A program made the translations under genes and the position numbers. 64,000 nucleotides of DNA from Bacillus pseudomycoides DSM 12442 (GTDB taxonomy: Bacteria > Bacillota > Bacilli > Bacillales > Bacillaceae_G): assembly GCF_000161455.1 (NCBI RefSeq), contig NZ_CM000745.1:4231519-4295518 (forward strand). Direction: 5' to 3'. The notes under the pieces are model-generated. The model was not told the DNA's origin and ran no database searches. It saw only the letters and a program-made list of their open reading frames with translations. This document shows, piece by piece, positions 58,139-64,000 of the stretch (positions are counted from its first letter, which is position 1; each line of letters opens with the position of its first letter).

Positions 58139-59770
58139 ATGATGAGTACTTTTATTGGTGGAGCTTGGCCGTATGCGAATGGTTCTTTACATCTTGGGCA
58201 TGTTGCGGGTTTATTACCTGGGGATATTTTAGCTCGCTATTATAGAACGAAAGGTGAAAATGTTCTTTACGTATCAGGAAGCGATTGTAATGGAACTCCG
58301 ATTGCTATTCGGGCAAAACAAGAAGGGGTTACTGCAAAAGAAATTGCAGACTATTATCATGAGGAATTTGAGCGATGTTTTAAGGAGCTTGGTTTTACGT
58401 ATGATTGTTATACGCGTACAGATGCACAGCATCATCATGAAACGGTACAGAAGATTTTCTTACGTTTGTTAGAAGAAGGATTTATTTATAAAAAGACAGT
58501 TGAGCAAGCATATTGCGAAACGTGTACACAATTTTTACCGGATCGCTATGTGGAGGGGGGGTGTCCACATTGCCATGAACCAGCACGTGGGGATCAATGT
58601 GATGCATGCTCAGCTATTTTAGATCCACTCGATTTATTAGAAAAGAAATGTAAGCTGTGTGGAAATACGCCAGCAGTTAAGGAAACGGAGCATTTCTATT
58701 TTGCCTTGCATAAATTTCAGCCGCAGATTAAAGATGCCGTAGCAGTTGCAAAACGAGAAGGAGCATGGCGTGATAATGCAATTCAATTAACAGAGCGTTA
58801 CTTAGAAGAAGGATTACAGGACCGGGCTGTATCACGTGATTTACCAATTGGAGTGCCAATTCCAGTTAAGGGATATGAGGATAAGAAAATTTATGTGTGG
58901 ATTGAAGCTGTTGCTGGTTATTATTCAGCGAGTAAACGATGGGCTGAAGAAATGGGCGAAGATGATGGGGAGTTCTGGAGTAGCAGCGCGAAGACGTACT
59001 ATGTTCATGGGAAGGATAATATCCCGTTCCATTCTATTATTTGGCCAGCTGTATTACTTGGGATAGGAGAAAAGGCAATTCCACGTCATATCGTTTCCAA
59101 TGAATATTTAACTGTTGAGAAACGAAAGTTATCGACAAGTAAAAACTGGGCAGTATGGGTACCGGATATATTAGAGCGGTATGATCCAGATTCGATTCGT
59201 TATTTCTTAACGATTAATGCACCAGAAAATCGCGACACCGATTTTTCTTGGCGCGAATTTATTTATAGCCATAACAGTGAGTTACTAGGCGCATATGGGA
59301 ACTTTGTAAATCGTACATTAAAGTTTATTGAGAAATATTATGACGGTGCGGTACCAAAAGGGCATATAAATCTAGAGCTAAAAGAAAGAATAGAGGAATT
59401 ATATCGTAGTGTAGGAAATGCAATTGAGCAGGCTCATTTTAAAGTAGCAGTAGAAACAATCTTTGAAACGGTACGCTTTGCGAATAAATATTTTGATGAG
59501 CAGGCGCCTTGGAAGCAAAGGGAGGAAGAGCCTGTTGCTTGCGAAGAGACGATTTACACCTGTGTATATTTTATTGTGAATTTTGCGCAGTTACTGGAGC
59601 CGTTTTTACCGTTTTCAAGTGAAAGGGTACGGAATATGCTAGCGATTACGAATACGGGCTGGAAATGTGAAAATATATTGCCAGAGCGGATAAGTCATGT
59701 ACAGCCTTTATTTGAAAGAATTGATATAAAACAAATTGAAAAAGAGGTAGAAAGGTTATATGGAGCATGA
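58139..59770 (+). CDS. metG: Methionyl-tRNA synthetase, short form (MetRS2 type)
   Basis: 543 residues. Class I motifs are HLGH (NGSLHLGHVAGLL) and KLSTS (VEKRKLSTSKNW). A two-knuckle zinc domain lies between about 125 and 180 (CETC, CPHC, CDAC and CKLCG). There is no C-terminal tRNA-binding (EMAP II-like) domain, unlike the about 660-residue housekeeping MetRS of Bacillus. B. cereus group genomes are known to hold two MetRS types; the second has been linked to resistance to MetRS inhibitors. AAAAGGAGGAATAG precedes the tandem ATG codons. T-box controlled. Confidence 0.95.
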   Translation: MMSTFIGGAWPYANGSLHLGHVAGLLPGDILARYYRTKGENVLYVSGSDCNGTPIAIRAKQEGVTAKEIADYYHEEFERCFKELGFTYDCYTRTDAQHHHETVQKIFLRLLEEGFIYKKTVEQAYCETCTQFLPDRYVEGGCPHCHEPARGDQCDACSAILDPLDLLEKKCKLCGNTPAVKETEHFYFALHKFQPQIKDAVAVAKREGAWRDNAIQLTERYLEEGLQDRAVSRDLPIGVPIPVKGYEDKKIYVWIEAVAGYYSASKRWAEEMGEDDGEFWSSSAKTYYVHGKDNIPFHSIIWPAVLLGIGEKAIPRHIVSNEYLTVEKRKLSTSKNWAVWVPDILERYDPDSIRYFLTINAPENRDTDFSWREFIYSHNSELLGAYGNFVNRTLKFIEKYYDGAVPKGHINLELKERIEELYRSVGNAIEQAHFKVAVETIFETVRFANKYFDEQAPWKQREEEPVACEETIYTCVYFIVNFAQLLEPFLPFSSERVRNMLAITNTGWKCENILPERISHVQPLFERIDIKQIEKEVERLYGA

Positions 59771-59774
59771 AAGT

Positions 59775-59802
59775 AAAAAGAGCACATGATGTGCTCTTTT
59801 TT
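59775..59802. terminator. Bidirectional terminator
   Basis: AAAAAGAGCACAT/ATGTGCTCTTTTT stem between convergent metG and EamA genes. Confidence 0.93.
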
Positions 59803-60704
59803 TAGGCGCTATGCTCTATGCTCTTTTTCTTCTCCTTCCGTGCAGTCAAAATTTGTGGTGTAAAAATACCAAGCAATATGCAAACAATGCCGAGCCATTG
59901 CATCGGTGATACGACTTCATGAACAAGAGTGATAGAAGCAATGATTGCTGTTGGTAGTTCTGCAGCACCTAAAATGGTTCCCAATCCTATGCCGACCTTT
60001 GGTACACCGATGGAGAAGCAAATTACCGGTACAACAACACCGAAGAATCCAAGGAAGAAAGCGTACTTCCATAATCCAGCTTGCAAGGCACCATCCATTA
60101 AAAAGGTTGGTGGAAAGAATAAACACACAATAAGTGTAGCACTTGTTGTCATAAGGAAGCTTTTTGTATAGGGTGGTACATTTGTAGCAACGCGGCCACT
60201 TGCAAAGACATAAAAGGAAAAAGAGACAGCGGCTAATAGTCCAAAGATAATACCCTTTGTAGAGAAGTTTTGACCAAGCCCTTCAAACACACCGCCTGCA
60301 AATAATGTTCCGGCAAATAAAATAATAATAGATATTACCTTTTCGCGGCTTGGTAATGTCTTGTTAGCGACTGCTTCAATGACTACTCCAATCCAGGTAA
60401 ATTGAAAGAGTAGAACAACAGCGATGGAAGCAGGTAATTCTTCTACAGAAATCGCGTAGAAAATCCCGGTCATGCTCATTGTTGTTCCGACAGCTAATAA
60501 GGTCAATGCTTGTTTTTTCGAGACTTTATGACGCGAGAAGAAAAGAACGAGCAATAAAAGTCCCACCCAACCAAATACATATTGTCCACCTAGTAACTCA
60601 TGTGCAGAAAACCCGTTCATAAAGCCAAGTTTGAAAATTGTAGAAAGTACGCCGTAGCTGCAGGCGCCAAATAAAACTAATAATGAAAACTTAAATTTCT
60701 CCAT
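59802..60704 (-). CDS. EamA/DMT-family transporter
   Basis: 300 residues from ATG 60704 behind GAAGGAGGATTTTTT. Ten helices in two EamA repeats (FGACSYGVLSTIFKLGFMNG; ELPASIAVVLLFQFTWIGVV; LGTILGAAELPTAIIASITL). Exporter of unknown small molecule. Its leader has its own promoter and an intrinsic terminator 22 bp before the start codon, which points to control by transcription attenuation. Confidence 0.9.
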   Translation of the reverse strand: MEKFKFSLLVLFGACSYGVLSTIFKLGFMNGFSAHELLGGQYVFGWVGLLLLVLFFSRHKVSKKQALTLLAVGTTMSMTGIFYAISVEELPASIAVVLLFQFTWIGVVIEAVANKTLPSREKVISIIILFAGTLFAGGVFEGLGQNFSTKGIIFGLLAAVSFSFYVFASGRVATNVPPYTKSFLMTTSATLIVCLFFPPTFLMDGALQAGLWKYAFFLGFFGVVVPVICFSIGVPKVGIGLGTILGAAELPTAIIASITLVHEVVSPMQWLGIVCILLGIFTPQILTARKEKKKSIEHSA

Positions 60705-60725
60705 AAAAAATCCTCCTTCGACAAA

Positions 60726-60762
60726 TAAAAAACGCCCGCTGTCCAATTCAGGACAGCGGGCG
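60726..60762 (-). terminator. Intrinsic terminator inside the EamA leader
   Basis: CGCCCGCTGTCC/GGACAGCGGGCG perfect 12-bp stem followed on the minus strand by TTTTTT, ahead of the coding sequence. Confidence 0.92.
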
Positions 60763-60850
60763 AACGAAACAGAGTGAAAACTCTACAAAATTCCGCCACT
60801 CACAATCGTGTGTGAGTTTGGATATAAAACATTTGATAATGACTATGACT
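60726..60850 (-). promoter_or_regulatory. Attenuator or riboswitch-like leader of the EamA gene
   Basis: Between the promoter and the terminator the minus strand can form CTCACA/TGTGAG and AGAGT/ACTCT hairpins. GGCGGAA there could pair with TTCGCC at the foot of the terminator, giving an alternative antiterminator. I do not recognise a known riboswitch class. Confidence 0.5.
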
Positions 60851-60854
60851 CTAG

Positions 60855-60882
60855 TTTATAGCAATCTCTTTTACATTTTCAA
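60855..60882 (-). promoter_or_regulatory. Likely promoter of the EamA gene
   Basis: On the minus strand TTGAAA (60877-60882), 16-bp spacer, TATAAA (60855-60860). Confidence 0.6.
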
Positions 60883-61242
60883 TATAAAGTAGATGTAATT
60901 CTTTCCGCAAGTTTTGTGTGTTTTTTTAGAAATCACATGTGAGAAGAGTTGCGCGTATCTTCTAAAATAAGGATAAGTGAATTTCTAAAAGTTAACTACG
61001 CGAAAATGAGAGAAAAACGCAATTTTTTTGTATATAATAAAGGAGAAATGAAAAAATTTGAAAATATATAATAGATATTAGGAGAATTTGCATGAATATG
61101 GGGTATTTTAGTATTTCCCTTACAAAAATGTAATCTAAATGTAAGCTATTGTGATAGTTATTTCGACAATTTTTTTATACAATAATAGTAACAGTTTGAA
61201 CGTGATAGATGCTGTAGATAAGAGAGAAAAGGAGAGATCGAC
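60883..61242. other. Divergent intergenic region EamA/DedA
   Basis: AT-rich. It holds a 13-codon ATG frame at 61092-61133 behind TTAGGAGAATTTGC, probably not a gene, and the DedA ribosome site AAAAGGAGAGATCGAC. Confidence 0.4.
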
Positions 61243-61857
61243 ATGGAATGGATTCATGAATTATTTCAGCAATACGGTTACTATGTAGTACTTGTAGGGT
61301 TGCTGTTAGAGTATATTGCGCTTCCGTTTCCGGGAGAGCCAACACTAGCATACGCGGGTTTTTTGGCGCATCAAGGGGATTTACAATTACCACTTTTAAT
61401 TATCTTATCATGTATTGGAACGAGTGTTGGGATGACAATTCAGTACTTTTTAGGTAATAAACTTGGTATGCCGTTCGTACAGAAGTATGGGAAGTATGTG
61501 TTTTTAACGCAAAGAAAAATTGATTTAACGAGAATGTGGTTTGATAAATATGGATACTTCCTTATTTTTATCGGATTCTTTATTCCAGGTGTACGCCATT
61601 TTACTGGATACTTTGCAGGCATTATTAATTTACCATTCCGTCGCTTTGCTATAACGATTTACTCTGGTGCTCTATTCTGGGTATCTTTCTTCTTAATCGG
61701 TGGCTATTGGTTAGGTGGAAACTTACATGATATATTTGGAGTACTTGGACAACACATTGGGAAAATTATCTTTGGAGTGATTGTTATTGTAGCAATTACG
61801 TTAGGAGTTCGTTTCCGCAAACAATTAAAACGCGTATTTGTACAAAGTGCAAATTAA
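61243..61857 (+). CDS. DedA-family membrane protein
   Basis: 204 residues. DedA/VTT blocks: LLLEYIALPFPGEPTLAYAG and FIGFFIPGVRHFTGYFAGII (the conserved Arg/Pro/Gly motif). Family members act in lipid carrier flipping and membrane homeostasis; in Firmicutes UptA-like DedA proteins recycle undecaprenyl phosphate, but I cannot assign this one. Weak terminator after. Confidence 0.9.
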   Translation: MEWIHELFQQYGYYVVLVGLLLEYIALPFPGEPTLAYAGFLAHQGDLQLPLLIILSCIGTSVGMTIQYFLGNKLGMPFVQKYGKYVFLTQRKIDLTRMWFDKYGYFLIFIGFFIPGVRHFTGYFAGIINLPFRRFAITIYSGALFWVSFFLIGGYWLGGNLHDIFGVLGQHIGKIIFGVIVIVAITLGVRFRKQLKRVFVQSAN

Positions 61858-61890
61858 TATGGAATCCATTCTATGTCGGAAATTGGAAGA

Positions 61891-61918
61891 GGTAGTGCTG
61901 ATAGGCACTGCCTTTTTT
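61891..61918 (+). terminator. Terminator after the dedA gene
   Basis: GGTAGTGC/GCACTGCC stem followed by TTTTTT. Confidence 0.85.
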
Positions 61919-62058
61919 ATTTTCCTTTTAAGTTTCATGTAAAAGTTTGTTTTATAGAGTCATTTTGACATACATTAATGTCAAAATGACAATGATAATT
62001 GACAACTATGAGGATATTATTTACAATTTTAATTAAATAAACGAAAAAGAGGTCGAAT

Positions 62059-62280
62059 ATGAAGCTTCAAAATCGAGTGAGAGAATTTCGAGCAAAGCAT
62101 CGAATGTCACAGGGTGATTTAGGGAAAGTAATTGATTCATCACGGCAGACGATTAGCTTAATTGAGCGCGGAGATTATGCGCCTTCAATTGTTTTGTCGC
62201 TGAAGATTGCGCATGTTTTTGAAGTACCGGTGGAGGAGATATTTACATTAGTAGAGGGGGAAAAGGACGATGAGAAGTAA
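62059..62280 (+). CDS. XRE-family small DNA-binding protein
   Basis: 73 residues, almost all helix-turn-helix (MSQGDLGKVIDSSRQTISLI, then YAPSIVLSLKIAHVFEVPVE). This is the YozG/YgzD group of small repressors encoded before a membrane protein gene. AAAGAGGTCGAAT precedes ATG. It overlaps the DUF3169 gene by 11 bases, so the two are coupled. Confidence 0.92.
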   Translation: MKLQNRVREFRAKHRMSQGDLGKVIDSSRQTISLIERGDYAPSIVLSLKIAHVFEVPVEEIFTLVEGEKDDEK

Positions 62281-62983
62281 AAAGAAAGGGAATTTGTTTA
62301 CGATTTTGAAGATTTTAATGGCTATGATGGGTGGTTTTGGTGTTGGTTTTATATTAGCGGATGCTTTTGTACCCGGACGAAGAATAGTACCTGCGCCTAG
62401 TTATTTAGTAATCATTGCGCTTATTTTATTTGCCGTAGGGATTATGTATCGAATTTGGAAAACGACACGTTTCTTAAATAAATTACGTGATGAAGAGGAA
62501 AGCATTCTAGGTAGACGGTTAGGAGCACAATTAATTTATTTACGTGCAAGTGAAATCATTATACCGTCTTGGGGAGTTTATGCATACATATCTTGCTATC
62601 GCTCTTATATAACAAATACAATGTCATTATTTGAAGTTGGAAATGTAATTGCATCTTCAGTAGGGATCATTGTCGTTATCTTATTAGGCGTTATTATGAA
62701 AAATCGATACAACGCACTGTATCCAGAACAGAGCGTAACATATTCACAATCACTTGAGATGTGGGCAAAAAATGCAGATGAAGGACAAACTCACATCGTT
62801 CATGAAGCAGGGTATCGAGCTTATCAATCTACAAATATTGTTCTTGTATGCGTATGGTTGGCTGCGATTATTTATACGCTTTGGACGGGAGAAGGTTTCT
62901 TCTTTATTGGTATGATTTCATTTGTATGGGTATTGCATATTGGGAAATACATGTATGAAATGCATAAGAAAATGATTTATTAA
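62270..62983 (+). CDS. DUF3169-family membrane protein
   Basis: 237 residues. Membrane helices at about 12-32, 43-62, 95-115, 125-145, 190-210 and 213-230. The protein pairs with the preceding XRE regulator, a common Bacillus arrangement whose purpose is unknown. The start lies inside the end of the regulator gene, after GGGGGAAAAGGACG. Confidence 0.8.
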   Translation: MRSKKKGNLFTILKILMAMMGGFGVGFILADAFVPGRRIVPAPSYLVIIALILFAVGIMYRIWKTTRFLNKLRDEEESILGRRLGAQLIYLRASEIIIPSWGVYAYISCYRSYITNTMSLFEVGNVIASSVGIIVVILLGVIMKNRYNALYPEQSVTYSQSLEMWAKNADEGQTHIVHEAGYRAYQSTNIVLVCVWLAAIIYTLWTGEGFFFIGMISFVWVLHIGKYMYEMHKKMIY

Positions 62984-63012
62984 TGTTAAAGATTACTGAG
63001 GGGAGAAACAAG

Positions 63013-64000
63013 GTGGATATTTTGAAAAGGCCAGCTTTTTCTATAGTTATTGCTTTTGTTTGTTCAGTTATATATGGATGGATCAGACCAGAAAAAATGC
63101 AAGGGTTTATGGAAATATGGGGAGTACTGCTTATTGGAGTACTTGTTCTTGCAATTCATGAACTTGGGCATGTTATTTTTGGTCTGCTAAATGGTTTGAA
63201 GTTTAAATTTATGGTAGCAGGCCCTATTACTATCCAAAAAGAGGGAGAGAAAATACGGATAAGAGAAAATAAATTGTGGTTGTATTTTGGAGGCGTAGCT
63301 ATGTTGTTACCTCCGTCTATACATACACCAAATCTTTCAAAGAAATGGGCATGGATGACGCTAGGTGGACCGATAACAAGTTTGGTGTGCGGTTTGTTAG
63401 CTGGTTATGTATACATGGTGAGCTACTACCAATTTCTTTTATATTTTTCTGTATTACATTTAGCAATCTTTTTAGCTACAGTGATTCCAATGAAGGGAAT
63501 TATGCTTAGTGATGGCAAACAATTTTTAATCTTAATTAAAGGTGATGAAACGGCGCAGCAGCATTTACATAGTATTCAAGTATCTAGCGAGTTGTGGAGC
63601 TTCAAGCGGCCAAAAGATTGGGACGAAAAGTTAGTAGAAATAAGTGAAGAAAAAATAAAGGGCGATGAAGAGGTAAGAGAAGTACTGAGTGATCTTATGC
63701 TCACGTTTTATTCGCGATGTGATAGAGAAGGAATGGAAACAGGGATCGTTTGCCTAGAACAGGTTTTACAAATACCTGTTACAAAAGAAAATAAATATTT
63801 TGTTGGTGGTTTTCATAGCTGGTATTTGTTATATAAAGTGCTATATGATATGGACGATGTTTCTTTACAAGATATGAAGCAGCACGCGAAGGCTATAACA
63901 AAATTGGACCCGCATGGGTATTACCGTACACATGCAATCTTAAAATATTTAGAGAAGGATGCGGAATCCTTTCATACATATATGAAGAAGGCAGAAAGTG
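63013..64000 (+). CDS. M50-family site-2-type metalloprotease (3' end outside window)
   Basis: Starts at GTG 63013 behind GAGGGGAGAAACAAG and remains open to the last base (329 codons visible). Zinc ligands His49 and His53 with catalytic Glu50 are in AIHELGHVIFG, inside a membrane helix; the third ligand Asp167 is in MKGIMLSDGKQF. Hydrophobic helices occupy about 8-25, 35-60, 112-135 and 140-160; a soluble domain follows. M50 enzymes cut membrane-embedded substrates such as anti-sigma factors or signal peptides. Third in a row with the XRE/DUF3169 pair, 29 bp downstream. Confidence 0.88.
   Translation, partial: MDILKRPAFSIVIAFVCSVIYGWIRPEKMQGFMEIWGVLLIGVLVLAIHELGHVIFGLLNGLKFKFMVAGPITIQKEGEKIRIRENKLWLYFGGVAMLLPPSIHTPNLSKKWAWMTLGGPITSLVCGLLAGYVYMVSYYQFLLYFSVLHLAIFLATVIPMKGIMLSDGKQFLILIKGDETAQQHLHSIQVSSELWSFKRPKDWDEKLVEISEEKIKGDEEVREVLSDLMLTFYSRCDREGMETGIVCLEQVLQIPVTKENKYFVGGFHSWYLLYKVLYDMDDVSLQDMKQHAKAITKLDPHGYYRTHAILKYLEKDAESFHTYMKKAES

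Noticed and set aside
61092..61133. 13-codon ORF with a good ribosome site upstream of dedA.
   Set aside because: Too short and without regulatory repeats or a biased codon run to be taken as a leader peptide.
1..64000. CRISPR arrays, rRNA and tRNA genes.
   Set aside because: I found no regularly spaced short repeats, no rRNA-like segments and no tRNA cloverleaf in reading both strands.

Overview
The window is AT-rich Firmicute DNA from a member of the Bacillus cereus group. The evidence is: two 158-bp bcr1-type repeats with TTTAT ends (a family known only from this group), a tricistronic GerA-type spore germinant receptor, T-box leaders on tyrS and a second metG, a yjlC-ndh pair, a bacillolysin with an N-terminal propeptide, strong AGGAGG ribosome sites and many TTG/GTG starts.

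The left third (1 to about 22 kb) is accessory. It opens with the 3' end of a nonribosomal peptide synthetase (NRPS) gene whose last domain is an alpha/beta hydrolase with cysteine in place of the usual serine, followed by a phosphopantetheinyl transferase and a type II thioesterase. A MocR regulator/EamA exporter pair and an HTH-TPR (RRNPP-type) regulator follow. Next is a stretch scarred by relics of three insertion-sequence families (IS110, IS66, IS630) that also carries a Rok-like silencer and a truncated Rok. A second biosynthetic operon runs from about 12.4 to 19.8 kb: a DsbB-like/thioredoxin-like pair, a protein with the order acyl-AMP ligase, carrier, condensation domain, three small unfamiliar proteins and a group II PLP decarboxylase. 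I infer that it makes an N-acyl amine: the ligase loads an acyl group and the terminal condensation domain joins it to the amine made by the decarboxylase. This is the best candidate here for an undescribed system. The island ends at a divergent MFS/TetR pair that lost both 5' ends, probably in one deletion.

From about 22 to 31 kb the content is mixed: psiE, speG behind a MerR-type promoter, a DUF3955 remnant next to bcr1, the germinant receptor operon with a coupled 41-residue membrane ORF, DUF2512, a SET protein and an ECF sigma/anti-sigma pair. From 31.8 to 64 kb the genes look like ordinary chromosome: murB, T-box-tyrS, yjlC-ndh, an HxlR/MFS/aldo-keto reductase unit with duplicated operator-like repeats, bioY, a thioester-domain secreted protein, an alanine:cation symporter, tandem nupC genes, a frameshifted DUF418 gene, ferritin, mazG, LOG, dps behind a perfect PerR box, a small HExxH protein, a MarR/pirin pair with an MhqR-like operator, bacillolysin, a SufT-like protein, a radical SAM/SPASM enzyme, a methyltransferase, T-box-metG, an EamA exporter with an attenuator-like leader, DedA, an XRE/DUF3169 pair and a truncated M50 protease. 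Between the radical SAM gene and the methyltransferase, a promoter, a near-perfect Fur box and a strong terminator bracket about 195 nt with no convincing ORF: a candidate Fur-controlled small RNA.
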